A stretch of DNA of 64,000 nt from an uncultured Dehalococcoidia bacterium (GCA_951813535.1 OX638345.1:1543158-1607157); one strand, 5' to 3'. Counted from the first letter of the stretch, positions 43,388 through 53,173 are shown. Notes: generated by a model not told the origin, from the sequence alone. Made by a program: numbers and translations.

Positions 43388-43760
43388 ACGGAGCCAACGG
43401 CTTCGACGAGCAATCTGAATAGTGTGGAAGGCCTCTCGGGCCAACGATCTACGCTCTGGTCGCCGCCGTATCCCTCCCAAAGGGGTACGACGGCGACCGG
43501 TCTCGACTTTATTGCAACGGGCGCTGGAACTGGCGCTGATGGACGAGATCGATCTTCGCGGCAGTCTCCGAATTGTCTACGTCTGAGTGGGAAGACGCTG
43601 ATTTGTCCAGACCTCGGGCCAATTGTTATCATTGAACATATACAGCCGCAGATGCCGGTACCCTCAGGGTGCACATATTGACTGAACGCAGGCGGATCGC
43701 CGGATCGGTGGGATGCGCATGGATGCGTCAAGATTCATAACCAGGAACGGGGCATAACTC
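43388..43760. other. Gap of about 370 bases before the NCS2 permease
   Basis: No gene recognised. Short open frames here lack ribosome binding sites and family features. It probably contains the permease promoter and the tail of the decayed surface gene. Confidence 0.5.
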
Positions 43761-45497
43761 ATGGCTGAAGCATCAATAAACGAGAACGTCCGTTACGAAC
43801 CGGATGAGAACCCGCCGAACTCGCTCCTGGTCGGAGCGGGACTACAGGGCGCCCTGGTCATGATTGGGAGCATCGTCCTCACCGTCGTGATCGTGTTCCG
43901 CACCGCGGGGCAACCGACGGACTACATCACCTGGGGCGTTTTCGCCGCCCTGCTCATCAGCGGGGCCAACACCATACTCCAGGCGGTGCGGCTGTGGCGG
44001 TTCGGCGCCGGGCACGTCCTCGTGATGGGCACCTCCGGGACTTTCATCGCGGTCTGCGTCGCGGCCCTGGTCGAGGCAGGCCCGGCCACCATGGCGAGCC
44101 TGATCGTCGTTTCTGCGCTGGTGCAATTCATTCTCGCCGACCGGCTTTCGATGCTCCGGCGCGTCTTCACCCCCGCCGTTACCGGGACGGTGATCATGCT
44201 CATCGCGGCAACGGTCATGCCCATCGTTTTCGACATGCTCACCGAGGTCCCGGAGGGGACGTCTCCGACGGCCGCTCCCATCGTGGCCATCACAACCTTG
44301 GCCACGGTCCTTGCGTTCGCGCTCAGCGGACCCAAGCGACTGCGGCTCTGGTCGCCGATTATCGGGGTGGCAGTCGGTTGTTTGGTAGCGGCGCGGCTTG
44401 GGTTGTATGACCTCACACTCGTGCGGGATGCCGCCTGGTTTGGCGTGCCGTTGGGATCCTGGCCCGGCGTGGATTTCACTCCCGGGCACGAATTCTGGGC
44501 GTTGCTCCCCGCGTTTGTCGCCGTCACCGTCGTAGGCGCCATCGAGACCATCGGTGACGGTGTGGCCATACAGCGGGTATCCCGTCGGCGTCCCGGCGCC
44601 ACCGACTTCCGTGCCGTGCAGGGCGCCCTCAACGCCGACGGGTTGGGCAATCTCCTCTCGGGACTCGCCGGAACCCTGCCCAACACCACCTACTCCGGCA
44701 CCATTTCCCTGGTCGAGGTCACCGGCATGGCGGCCCGCAGGGTCGGCATCGCAATCGGGGCGATCCTTCTGGCCCTGGCCTTTTTCCCCAAGATGACTGC
44801 TCTGCTCATCGCCATCCCGAGCCCGGTGGCCGCCGCTTACATCGGGGTGTTCATCGCCCTCCTGTTCGTGCAGGGCATGCGCATCGTTCTTCGCGACGGC
44901 CTGGATCGCCGAAAGGCCGGGATCGTGGGCGTGTCTTTCTGGATAGGCGTCGGTTTCCAGAACGGCGCGATCTTCCCGGATCTGCTGGGGGACGGCTTCT
45001 GGAGTGTCCTGTTGAGCAACGGCATGACCGCCGGCGGCATCGTCGCGGTGATGCTGGCGGCCGGCATGGAGTTCGCTGGTGGTCGCCGTCGCCGGATTCG
45101 TCTGGCCCTCGACGATCAGGCGCCCCAACGGGTCGACGAATTCATACGCAGCTTCACAAACCGCCCCGGCTGGAATGCCGCCTCCGCCGACCGGGTGGCC
45201 GCCGCCGCGGAGGAAACCCTGGCCATCGTGTCGCAGTCGATCCCCGCCGATGCGGGATCGGCGGGCAGCATCACGCTCCGCGCCCGTCAGGACGCCGATG
45301 CGGTGGAGTTGGAGTTCGCGGCGAGCCTCCGCTGTGACAACCTGGAGGATCGCTTGGCAGACCTCAAAGACCCGCCCCCTGCGCCTGACGAGGAAGAGGT
45401 GCCCTATCGCCTCCTCCTCCACCATGCGACCGACGTTCGACATCAGCAATACCACGGCCTTGACGTGGTGACCGTCAGCGTGTCCGCTAAAGAATAA
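43761..45497 (+). CDS. NCS2 xanthine/uracil permease with C-terminal anti-sigma/ATPase-like domain
   Basis: 578 aa. Residues about 20-445 form about 14 membrane helices of the NCS2 nucleobase:cation symporter family, with A-I-E-T-I-G-D in the helix 8 region and N-A-D-G-L-G-N-L-L-S-G ... P-N-T-T-Y-S-G in the helix 9-10 region (compare Q-N-x-G-x-x-x-x-T). The soluble C-terminus (about 455-578) reads D-R-V-A-A-A-A-E-E-T-L-A-I-V and ends L-L-L-H-H-A-T-D-V-R-H ... V-V-T-V, resembling RsbW-type HATPase domains but without clear G-box residues. An unusual fusion. Possibly nucleobase uptake linked to sensing. Confidence 0.85.
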   Translation: MAEASINENVRYEPDENPPNSLLVGAGLQGALVMIGSIVLTVVIVFRTAGQPTDYITWGVFAALLISGANTILQAVRLWRFGAGHVLVMGTSGTFIAVCVAALVEAGPATMASLIVVSALVQFILADRLSMLRRVFTPAVTGTVIMLIAATVMPIVFDMLTEVPEGTSPTAAPIVAITTLATVLAFALSGPKRLRLWSPIIGVAVGCLVAARLGLYDLTLVRDAAWFGVPLGSWPGVDFTPGHEFWALLPAFVAVTVVGAIETIGDGVAIQRVSRRRPGATDFRAVQGALNADGLGNLLSGLAGTLPNTTYSGTISLVEVTGMAARRVGIAIGAILLALAFFPKMTALLIAIPSPVAAAYIGVFIALLFVQGMRIVLRDGLDRRKAGIVGVSFWIGVGFQNGAIFPDLLGDGFWSVLLSNGMTAGGIVAVMLAAGMEFAGGRRRRIRLALDDQAPQRVDEFIRSFTNRPGWNAASADRVAAAAEETLAIVSQSIPADAGSAGSITLRARQDADAVELEFAASLRCDNLEDRLADLKDPPPAPDEEEVPYRLLLHHATDVRHQQYHGLDVVTVSVSAKE

Positions 45498-45930
45498 ACG
45501 CGAGGATCGCCCCGCCGTCGACCACAACCGACCGTCAGCAGGCGTCTCCGTAGATCGGGCAACGGGCGCCGGCTCAGGCTTTGCATCGGTACCGGTGGAT
45601 CAGGCATCTCACTGGGGTGTCGCTGCAGACGGTACGGTTTGAGCGCCCGTCGCCCTGCCTCCTTCGCCGGGCAGACTCTTCATCTCCGCGGAGCTTTCTT
45701 TGATCCGTCGGACACCGGTTTTCCTTGAGTCAGTCTGTCGACCCTGTGGTTCAGGGCGTGATGCGCCGCGTTCGCCCACGCTCGGGCACCGCGACCCTTG
45801 CTGATCCACCTTTCCCCGGTCGATAGCCAGCGGTGTCCGATGTGCACGGTGCGAGTATTTGCACCTCCAACGGAAGCTGGACTTTGAGTAAAAATTAGAA
45901 AAAGAATAAAGGCAGGGTAAGATGGCTTGA
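45498..45930. other. Gap of about 430 bases before the fused IS remnants
   Basis: No gene recognised. The DNA is lower in coding character and ends in an A-rich segment (45885-45910) where the IS701-like remnant begins. A minus-strand open frame here has no family match. Confidence 0.45.
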
Positions 45931-46897
45931 CCCAAATCTCACTAAAGGTCCAGCCATCCTCACCCTCCCCGATGCTATTGTACCGATACTCGCTCCCTTC
46001 TCAATACTGTTCACCAACCCAACCTGGCAGAAGGCCCAACTCCTGCTGGTCGGCGCGATCCTCACCCCGGGCCAGCGCACCGTGGCGGCAGATCTGCGGG
46101 TCATGGGCCGCAGCGACCAGGACGACTACGCCCGCTACCACGAGGTGCTCAATCGGGCGGTGTGGTCGCCCCGTGAGGCGGCGCGCATCCTGCTCTTGGA
46201 TTTCCACACCGATGACGACTACGCCGGTTTCGTCCGGGAGATGGTGGAGAAGCGCAATCGCCTGGTGAAGGGGAAGCTGGAGCAGGAAATGGCTTGCCTA
46301 CGGCCCCTGCCGCCAGCTCCCATGCCGGAATACGCCAACTACCAGTCCAGGGTGCGCCGGTGGAGCACCATCCAGGTAGCGGGACGGAGCTACAGCGTCC
46401 CGTCCCGGCTCGTTGGCAAGGTGGTACAGGTCCGCATCTATTCCGATCACGTGGAAGTCTACTACAAGGGCCACTTTGTGGAACGCATGGCGCGAGTGCG
46501 CGGTGATGGAGAAGTAAACGTCAATTACCGCCACGTGATCAATTCCCTGGTGCGCAAGCCGGGCGCTTTTGCCCGGTACCGTTTCCGAGAGCAGCTCTTT
46601 CCCACCATGAGCTTCCGCTTGGCATATGACGCCCTCAGGCAGTGGCGTGGTGAGCGGGCCGATGTGGAGTATGTGCTGATCCTGCACCTCGCGGCGCAGA
46701 CCATGGAGGCCAATGTGGACAGCGCCTTGTCGCTGCTGCTGGAGACGGGGCTGCCCTTCGACTACGGCGAGGTGCGGGAACTGGCCGAGCCCAAGCCGCC
46801 GGAGGCTCCGGCGCTGGTCTTGTCCGGAAAGCCGGACCTGAAGATCTACGACCGCCTGCTCACCGTCAGCCTGGCCGGATCGGGGGTGTGCGCATGA
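45931..46897 (+). pseudogene. IS701-like/IstA fusion frame
   Basis: The continuous frame starts without an ATG (first usable start GTG at 46082). Early part: L-T-L-P-D-A-I-V-P-I-L-A-P-F ... A-Q-L-L-L-V-G-A-I-L-T-P-G-Q-R-T-V ... L-R-V-M-G-R-S ... Y-H-E-V-L-N-R-A-V-W-S, the conserved N-terminus of IS701-family transposases. From about 46195: R-N-R-L-V-K-G-K-L-E-Q-E, P-E-Y-A-N-Y-Q, Y-S-V-P-S-R-L-V-G and K-P-G-A-F-A-R-Y-R-F-R-E-Q-L-F-P, typical of the IstA C-terminal part. The stop overlaps the istB start (ATGA at 46894). Confidence 0.8.
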
Positions 46898-47708
46898 TGG
46901 CCACCGACACCAGGGTCATGCAGGAGCGCATCGGCATCCTCTGCCGCGAATTCAAGATGCCCACCATGGGCGCCCAGTCGGTGGCGCGTTTCACCGAAGC
47001 CGGCCACGGCGACGCCCTGTCCATCTTCCTGGAGGTGCTGGAGCAGGAAGCCGAAGATCGTCGCCACCGGCGCATCAACCGGCTGCGTCAGGCGTCCCTG
47101 CTGCCCTCGGGCAAGACCTGGGAAACCTTCGAGCATCACCGGATGCCGCTCGCTCTCAGGCAGCAGCTGGACCATCTGGCCCAGGGCAGTTTCGTGGATC
47201 ACGGCGTCAACGTGCTGGCCTTCGGGCTCCCCGGCACCGGCAAGACCCACGCGCTGTGCGCCCTGGGACACCGGCTGGTAGAAGCCGGACACTCCGTCCT
47301 CTTCGCACCGGCCTACCGCCTGGTACAGAGCCTGCCCCTGCGGAAGCAGGGGACCTGCTCGCCGCCAAGCGCGACCTGGACCTGCCCCGCCGGCTGCGCA
47401 AGTTGGACAACTTCGACTTCCTGCTCCTGGACGATCTCGGCTACCTGCCCCAGGGCAACGAGGAGTCCGAGGTCCTCTTCACTCTGATCGCCGAACGCTA
47501 CGAACGCCGGTCGCTGGGCATCACGTCCAACCTGGTCTTCTCCGAGTGGGAACGCATCTTCGCCAACCCCATGGCCACCGCCGCGGCGATTGACCGGGTG
47601 GTGCATCACGCCGTCATCCTGGAGTTTGACGTCCCCAGCTACCGGACTGATGCAGCACAGCAACGCGGCGAGACTGCCGCGGCCGAGGAGGTGAACCGGC
47701 AAAAATAG
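46894..47708 (+). pseudogene. istB: IS21-family istB ATPase, frameshifted
   Basis: AAA+ helper of IS21 transposition. The first part (46894 to about 47335) has Walker A in G-L-P-G-T-G-K-T-H. The second, in another frame from about 47352, has L-L-A-A-K-R-D-L-D-L-P, Walker B in F-L-L-L-D-D-L-G-Y and I-T-S-N-L-V-F-S-E-W. The two would join smoothly (L-V-Q-S-L-L-A-A-K) if about 23 bases forming a hairpin at 47331-47353 were removed. Disrupted by a small insertion. Confidence 0.88.
47335..47352 (+). repeat. Hairpin insertion disrupting istB
   Basis: Perfect 7-bp inverted repeat CCCCTGC-GGAA-GCAGGGG. It lies in the ~23-base extra segment that breaks the istB frame where relatives read directly L-V-Q-x-L-L-A-A-K-R. 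Confidence 0.7.
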
Positions 47709-48031
47709 TGGACGCATTTTCGGCAAGATTAGTTGACGCGGGACACGCGCGCAAAGTAGGTACGGGTGAGCTTCGCGCCGACCTTGACAAACCTCGAGTG
47801 GGTCAGTACAAATCCAAACTCGTGTTGGGCCCTACCAGTGAGTAGGGTGGGGAGTAAGGAACTCCGTTCCAATAAACGGGTCAGAGGCCACTGGAACAGA
47901 AGTGTGGCCGGCCGGGCTTTCAGCCGCGCATACGGGGCAAATGTGCATGAGTCAGGAGACCGTGAAAAGAGGATGGAACGAGAGCCGCTGACCAACACGT
48001 TGACGGTAAAGATAGTCATGCGTGGGCTGTG
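47709..48031. other. Leader region of the squalene-hopene cyclase gene
   Basis: About 320 bases after istB. No gene recognised; it should contain the outer end of the IS remnant and the promoter of the cyclase. GTGGG-rich and CCAGTGAGTAGG segments are present, but I cannot name a motif. Confidence 0.45.
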
Positions 48032-50050
48032 ATGAGACCTGAGTTTCGAGGGGCAGCGAAATCGGTGCCGGACGACCTGCGAAACGCAGTTGCGGTGGCA
48101 GTGCGCAGGTCGCAGGACTACTTTATCGCTATCCAAGCACCAGAGGGCTACTGGTGGGGCGAATTTGAATCTAATCCAACCATGGAGGCCGAGTACTTAC
48201 TGTTCACCCACTTTCTGGGTATTGGCGATAGCGAAACGTGGCGAAAGTTGACGAACCATATCCTCAAAGTCCAGCGGGAAGATGGGACGTGGGGACAGTA
48301 TTACGGGGGACCGGGCGACCTGAGCACGACTGTGGAGTGCTACTTTGCGCTGAAGCTCGCTGGCTTTTCGGTCAACGACTCTCGGATGGCGAAGGCGCGG
48401 GAATTCATACTGGCGAAAGGCGGTGTGCCTCAGGCCCGAGTCTTCACCAAGATATGGCTGGCGCTCTTCGGCCAGTGGAGTTGGAGGGACGTCCCCACAG
48501 TTCCACCGGAAATATCGCTGCTGCCCTCGTGGTGCCCGATGAACCTGTACGATTTCTCGAGTTGGGCGCGCGGCACGATACTGCCGCTCAGCATCGTGTT
48601 GTCGTACCGACCTGTATGCGACATACCCGAGGGCGCAGCCATTCCTGAGCTCACTCCCAATGGTGAAGACAGCCGATCAGGACAAGTCGCGTTGCATCGC
48701 CGGTTCGGAATGGCTGGAGCGTTTCACCTGGCGGACCGCATGCTTCGTTGGTACAACTCACTGCCCTGGCGCCCAATGCGGCGACTGGCCATCCGTAGGG
48801 CAGCCAAGTGGATCGTAGACCATCAGGAAGAGGACGGTTCGTGGGGCGGCATTCAGCCTCCTTGGGTGTACTCGCTTATTTCTCTCAAATTGCTCGGCTA
48901 CGGCGTTGATCATACGGTCATGCGCAAGGGTGTGGAGGGATTTAGGGGCTTCATGATCGAGGAGGAAGACTCGTTGCGCGTCCAGGCTTGTGTGTCGCCA
49001 GCCTGGGACACCTGCCTTGCGATGATCGCTCTGGAGGACTCGGGCATGCCGCCCGACAGTCCGGTGCTGAGCCGGGCGGCAGAGTGGCTCATCGCCGCCC
49101 AGATAACCAAGGGGGGCGACTGGCAGGTAAAGGTCAAGGGCACCGCACCTGGTGGATGGGCGTTCGAGTTCGCCAACGACACCTACCCGGACATCGACGA
49201 CACAGCTGAGGTGCTCATTGCACTGGACCGCGTCAGGACCGAAGACTCCCATAAGCGGAAAGAGGCAATTCGACGCGGTACTGAGTGGATGCTGGGGATG
49301 CAAAGCAGCAACGGCGGCTGGGCCTCTTTCGATAAGGACAATGTCCGCAGGGCGGTGGCTGAGATTCCATTCGCGGACTTCGGTGAGATGCTCGACCCGC
49401 CCAGCGCTGACGTCACGGCCCACGTTGTGGAAGCGCTGGTACGCCTTGGATATTCCAGGGATGGTGAACCGGTAAGACGTGCAGTCCAGTACCTGCTGGA
49501 CGAGCAGGAGCCCGACGGCTCATGGTTCGGAAGGTGGGGAGTGAACTACATATACGGGACGGGCGCTGTTCTGCCGGCTCTTGAGGCTGTCGGCGAAGAC
49601 ATGGGCAACGCATCCGTGCGTCGAGCCGTCAGCTGGATACTGGCCCACCAGAATGAAGACGGCGGATGGGGCGAGACTTGCGCCAGCTATGCCGATCCCT
49701 CGTTGGCAGGCCAGGGACCCAGCACAGCCTCCCAGACAGCATGGGCGTTGCTTGCTCTTCTCTCGGCCGGTCAGTGGGAGCACCCATCCGTACACCGAGG
49801 GGTGAGATACCTGGCGGACACTCAGCAGGATGATGGCACCTGGGACGAGCCCTGGTACACCGGAACGGGATTCCCGGGCTACGGTGCGGGACAGCGGATA
49901 AAAGGCGACGGTAGGCAGAGCAATACCATCGCCCAGGGGACCGAGCTGTCAGCGGGGTTCATGATCAACTATCACCTCTACAGGAACTACTGGCCGTTGA
50001 TGGCCCTTGGCCGGTTTATGAGTTACATGGACGATGTCCCGTCTCGTTAG
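48032..50050 (+). CDS. shc: Squalene-hopene cyclase
   Basis: 672 aa from the ATG at 48032 (a GTG immediately precedes it). Cyclises squalene to hopene, the first committed step of hopanoid synthesis, at the membrane surface. The catalytic D-I-D-D-T-A motif (D-x-D-D) is at residues 387-390. Several QW-type repeats are visible, such as Q-x-E-D-G-S-W-G, Q-S-S-N-G-G-W-A-S-F, Q-N-E-D-G-G-W-G-E and Q-D-D-G-T-W-D-E. The N-terminal G-Y-W-W-G-E-F and T-M-E-A-E-Y are family-typical. Intact and full length. A prenyl-chain reductase follows at 50254. Confidence 0.96.
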   Translation: MRPEFRGAAKSVPDDLRNAVAVAVRRSQDYFIAIQAPEGYWWGEFESNPTMEAEYLLFTHFLGIGDSETWRKLTNHILKVQREDGTWGQYYGGPGDLSTTVECYFALKLAGFSVNDSRMAKAREFILAKGGVPQARVFTKIWLALFGQWSWRDVPTVPPEISLLPSWCPMNLYDFSSWARGTILPLSIVLSYRPVCDIPEGAAIPELTPNGEDSRSGQVALHRRFGMAGAFHLADRMLRWYNSLPWRPMRRLAIRRAAKWIVDHQEEDGSWGGIQPPWVYSLISLKLLGYGVDHTVMRKGVEGFRGFMIEEEDSLRVQACVSPAWDTCLAMIALEDSGMPPDSPVLSRAAEWLIAAQITKGGDWQVKVKGTAPGGWAFEFANDTYPDIDDTAEVLIALDRVRTEDSHKRKEAIRRGTEWMLGMQSSNGGWASFDKDNVRRAVAEIPFADFGEMLDPPSADVTAHVVEALVRLGYSRDGEPVRRAVQYLLDEQEPDGSWFGRWGVNYIYGTGAVLPALEAVGEDMGNASVRRAVSWILAHQNEDGGWGETCASYADPSLAGQGPSTASQTAWALLALLSAGQWEHPSVHRGVRYLADTQQDDGTWDEPWYTGTGFPGYGAGQRIKGDGRQSNTIAQGTELSAGFMINYHLYRNYWPLMALGRFMSYMDDVPSR

Positions 50051-50218
50051 TCCGCGATGTTCATTGGCCTCGTTTCAGAAACTCAGGTCCGACGACCTTG
50101 TGGGACTGACTAACGTGCTCACCCGTGGAGTTGATGGTCGCCAGGTCAACTCTCTCCCAGAGGTCGTGTCCGATAGCCTCGCCAGGCTGCAAGAACTACT
50201 CGCGAACAGCGATCACCC

Positions 50219-50232
50219 TGGCGCATGCGCCA
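50219..50232. promoter_or_regulatory. Perfect palindrome upstream of the reductase gene
   Basis: TGGCGCATGCGCCA, a 14-base perfect palindrome 21 bases before the reductase ATG. It is close to the palindromes at 12895-12908 and 15124-15139. It may be an operator; no regulator is known. Confidence 0.4.
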
Positions 50233-50253
50233 ATACGGAAGGACCCCCTCAGT

Positions 50254-51492
50254 ATGCAGTATGACGTTATCGTCGTCGGCGCCGGGCCGGCCGGTTCGAC
50301 CGCCGCCCGCGAGTCAGCATTGCGGGGCCTCTCCGTGCTAATGATCGATAAGGCCGAATTTCCGCGCGACAAGCCGTGCGGAGGGGCCGTGACCGTGCGG
50401 TGCGCCGATGTCCTGGACCTGGAGCTATCTCCCGTCATCGAGCGAACGATCAGCGGCGTGGAGTTCACATGGCGCCACAGGTGGGAGATCTCCCGTTCGT
50501 CGTCCTGCGCCCTGGCGTATATGACGCAGCGCCGTGACCTGGACACCTTCCTGGCTGAGCAAGCAGTTGACGCGGGAGTAGATTTTCGACAGCGAGAAGA
50601 GCTGAGAAGTGTTGAACGCAACGGCGATCAGGTTACCGTCCGGGCCGGTGGGCATTCCTACCGGGGTCGCGCGTTTGTGGTTGCCGACGGCGCCAATGGG
50701 ACCACTGCGAAGATGGCGGGTATCCAACGCGACTTTCAGCCGAATATCGCCCTGGAAGGGAACATCACGCCCCAAGGATCGTTCCCGGCCAAGTGGGAAA
50801 CCTCAATAGGCATCGACTTCGGCGGCATACCAGGCGGGTACGGATGGGTGTTCCCCAAGGGGGACCATTTGAACTTTGGTCTCGGGGGCTGGAAGCACGT
50901 TGGCCCAACGCTGCGCCGCAGACTCAACCGGCTGGTTGAGCGCTACGGGTTCAATCCCGACGACCTGTGGGGAATGCGGGGCCACCACCTGCCGATACGC
51001 TCCAATGGCTCGAAACTGGTTGATGGCAACACGCTCCTCGTGGGGGATGCCGCCGGCGTGATCGATCCGTTCACCGCCGAGGGCATCTACGGCGCGGTTT
51101 GGACGGGCAAAGCCGCGGCGGCAAGCGTCGAGGACTACCTGGCCGGGAGGGCGCCCGGCCTGGACGGCTACAGGAAACAGGTCAAGCAGCAATTCCGACC
51201 GGAGCTCACTGTGGCCAGACAGCTCCACGACATCTTTCACCTGTGTCCCAGCCTCTTCGTAGGGATTGAGCGAACCAGCTCCATCCTCTGGCCCTCACTG
51301 GAGCGCATGCTTCAGGGGAGAAGTACCTACGTGATGATCACTCGTGACCTCGGCCCGATATGGCCGGTGTTGGAGTTCCTTTCCGACTCCATCCGGGTGT
51401 TCCCGCTGCTCCGCCGAATATCTGGGTTGCCTGACCTCGTTCCACCAGAGCGCTTCTTCCGGCGGTTGGGCGGACACAAGACAGCAACCTAA
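50254..51492 (+). CDS. Geranylgeranyl reductase family FAD-dependent oxidoreductase
   Basis: 412 aa from the ATG at 50254, with GGAAGGA upstream. FAD-binding Rossmann motif V-V-G-A-G-P-A-G-S-T-A-A at residues 7-18, then D-K-P-C-G-G-A-V, the family's C-G-G signature, and V-G-D-A-A-G-V-I-D-P-F-T-A-E-G-I-Y-G-A near residue 266, which contacts FAD. Members reduce isoprenoid double bonds in geranylgeranyl chains, menaquinone or lipids. Location 203 bases after shc suggests a joint isoprenoid lipid role. Confidence 0.92.
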   Translation: MQYDVIVVGAGPAGSTAARESALRGLSVLMIDKAEFPRDKPCGGAVTVRCADVLDLELSPVIERTISGVEFTWRHRWEISRSSSCALAYMTQRRDLDTFLAEQAVDAGVDFRQREELRSVERNGDQVTVRAGGHSYRGRAFVVADGANGTTAKMAGIQRDFQPNIALEGNITPQGSFPAKWETSIGIDFGGIPGGYGWVFPKGDHLNFGLGGWKHVGPTLRRRLNRLVERYGFNPDDLWGMRGHHLPIRSNGSKLVDGNTLLVGDAAGVIDPFTAEGIYGAVWTGKAAAASVEDYLAGRAPGLDGYRKQVKQQFRPELTVARQLHDIFHLCPSLFVGIERTSSILWPSLERMLQGRSTYVMITRDLGPIWPVLEFLSDSIRVFPLLRRISGLPDLVPPERFFRRLGGHKTAT

Positions 51493-51733
51493 CGGGCATA
51501 GGAGTAGGCCTGATGGGGATCCTCCTGATCAGTCGACGAACCTCGGGGGGAGGAGTTCCATTGGCCCAGGACGCAGCCGCCCATTGGGCGGGGGCCCCGA
51601 TGATGCTCTTGCGGCGGCTTTGGATGGCGTCCAGGCCCCCTTCTCGGGCAACGTGCGGTCTTCACCGTCAGGGAGTGGATCACCACCTCACATTCTCCTC
51701 CGGAGCCATAACGCGTGGTGGTGGCCACCGGAA

Positions 51734-52987
51734 TTACATTCTGACCGTTTTATATATCCGGTAAGCGCCTGCGGAAACGGTGGAAAACGCGTTGGCTCGG
51801 CTGAACATCGGTCGGCGCGATGGCAAAAACTCCGCAGCATCAAGGTCCTCGATGGCGGTCAGGGAACGACGTGCGCTCTGTTCGAACAGGCGGAGACGGC
51901 GCTCGCTGCCAAAGTCCAGGCCACCCCCGGCGATGACGGCTGCAAAAAGGATAGCCAGCATGTTCTTACGGTACAGTTGCCAGCAATCCGCCAAGGAGAA
52001 CTCTTGGGCTCCCATGTCGAGAATGATGCGGTAGTATTCCTCCAACGCCGCGTGCTCTATCTGCCGGCGAATCTCGGTCGGAACACTGCAACCCATGAAA
52101 TAGGCCACGTCGTAGAGACCGGAGCCGAGCCCACTGGCTTGCCAATCCACCACGGCGAACTCGTCGTTATCTTGGTCGTCCGCGCCAAAGAACATATTGT
52201 CCACCCTGAAATCGCTGTGGGTGAATGTCCTGGGACCGGCGGCGATATCTTCCACGTAATCGGCCAGTCGTACACCGAATGATTCCGCCAGTTTTCGCAT
52301 CGGCTCAGAGAAAAGATGGCCAAAGTTATTCAACATTGCCGGAAGGTGGGCCAGATAAAACAGTTGGGCGAGGGGCCTTACCTTGGGACGGGTGTTGTCG
52401 TAGAACCCAGACAGCGGTGGTCGGTCAACCCTGTTCCAAAAACGGCCGTGCATACGTGCGATCATTCTGATGGCGGTCAAGGCCTGAGAGGCGGTGGCGC
52501 CTTGAACTTGATCTGCTGTCGCCATGCTGCTGAGATCCTCAAGCACGAGCACGAACCGCTGTCCGGATTGGTCCAGGTCGCCATAGAACAGGTAAGGCGA
52601 CCGGATTGGGACGTGTGAGGCCAACCGGCAGTAAAAGGCGTGTTCGCGTTGGTAGAGCCGCAGCCGACGATTGATGCGAAGGCTATTCGGATCCGAGCTG
52701 GCCAACTTGACGATGACGCTCCGTGGGCCGAAAGATTGGCCTTCGTCGTAGGCTAGATGGCAGCGCAGCAGCCGGCCCATCAAGCCTACGTCCTCGCCGA
52801 TTGGTTGAGCCGTTAATTGTTTGATGGGTGAGACATCGCTATTGCCCTCAAGGGTTAGCGCACGCTGCATCCACTCAAGCGTAATGTCTGCGGGGTTTTC
52901 GGGAAGCGGTGGTTTGATCACCAAATCAACTGACCGTTCGAAGGTAGCACTCTGACAGATTATCACGGTATCGGGCCGGTTTTTCAC
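51734..52987 (-). CDS. Aminoglycoside-phosphotransferase-like kinase (EcKL/DUF1679 type)
   Basis: 417 aa kinase-like fold. An ATP-site segment S-V-I-V-K-L-A supplies the Lys, F-V-L-V-L-E-D-L is the hinge, the catalytic loop is F-T-H-S-D-F-R-V-D-N-M-F-F near residue 246, and V-V-D-W-Q is the metal-binding Asp motif. This matches ecdysteroid-kinase-like/APH enzymes that phosphorylate hydroxyl groups of small molecules. The N-terminal ~30 residues may be extra; a later start is possible. It is convergent with the isoprenoid reductase and the substrate is unknown. Confidence 0.85.
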   Translation of the reverse strand: MKNRPDTVIICQSATFERSVDLVIKPPLPENPADITLEWMQRALTLEGNSDVSPIKQLTAQPIGEDVGLMGRLLRCHLAYDEGQSFGPRSVIVKLASSDPNSLRINRRLRLYQREHAFYCRLASHVPIRSPYLFYGDLDQSGQRFVLVLEDLSSMATADQVQGATASQALTAIRMIARMHGRFWNRVDRPPLSGFYDNTRPKVRPLAQLFYLAHLPAMLNNFGHLFSEPMRKLAESFGVRLADYVEDIAAGPRTFTHSDFRVDNMFFGADDQDNDEFAVVDWQASGLGSGLYDVAYFMGCSVPTEIRRQIEHAALEEYYRIILDMGAQEFSLADCWQLYRKNMLAILFAAVIAGGGLDFGSERRLRLFEQSARRSLTAIEDLDAAEFLPSRRPMFSRANAFSTVSAGAYRIYKTVRM

Positions 52988-53076
52988 AGTGTAGATCCAG
53001 CTAGACCGCCGTGATAGGCGGCGATAAAGTAGATCATGTGGAGGTTTGATCGTTGGCCGTCAATACTCCCAATGAT

Positions 53077-53084
53077 ATGCTGCC
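53077..53084. repeat. Left target-site copy of the IS66 element
   Basis: ATGCTGCC directly before the left inverted repeat. The right flank at 54557-54564 reads ATGCTGTC. Seven of eight bases match, as expected for the 8-bp target duplication of IS66 elements after one mutation. Confidence 0.8.
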
Positions 53085-53173
53085 GTAACTGTTCAGGGTT
53101 GTGGTGCTGAATGGGCGGAACTTGGTTAGGGGATGGCTGGCGCTTAGGGTGTTGGTTATGTCATATAACGAGG

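Larger units (their letters stand above)
45931..47708 (+). mobile_element. Chimeric IS remnant: IS701-like 5' fragment joined to IS21 istA/istB
   Basis: The first ~265 bases encode the N-terminus of an IS701-type DDE transposase. Near 46195 the same frame changes to the C-terminal half of an IS21 IstA transposase, followed by a frameshifted istB. The IstA N-terminal helix-turn-helix and most of its catalytic core are missing. I could not find confident terminal inverted repeats. Non-autonomous remnant. Confidence 0.8.

Noticed and set aside
43842..45527. 561-codon minus-strand ORF opposite the NCS2 permease
   Set aside because: Shadow frame rich in His, Arg and Gly; the permease with its membrane helices is the real gene.
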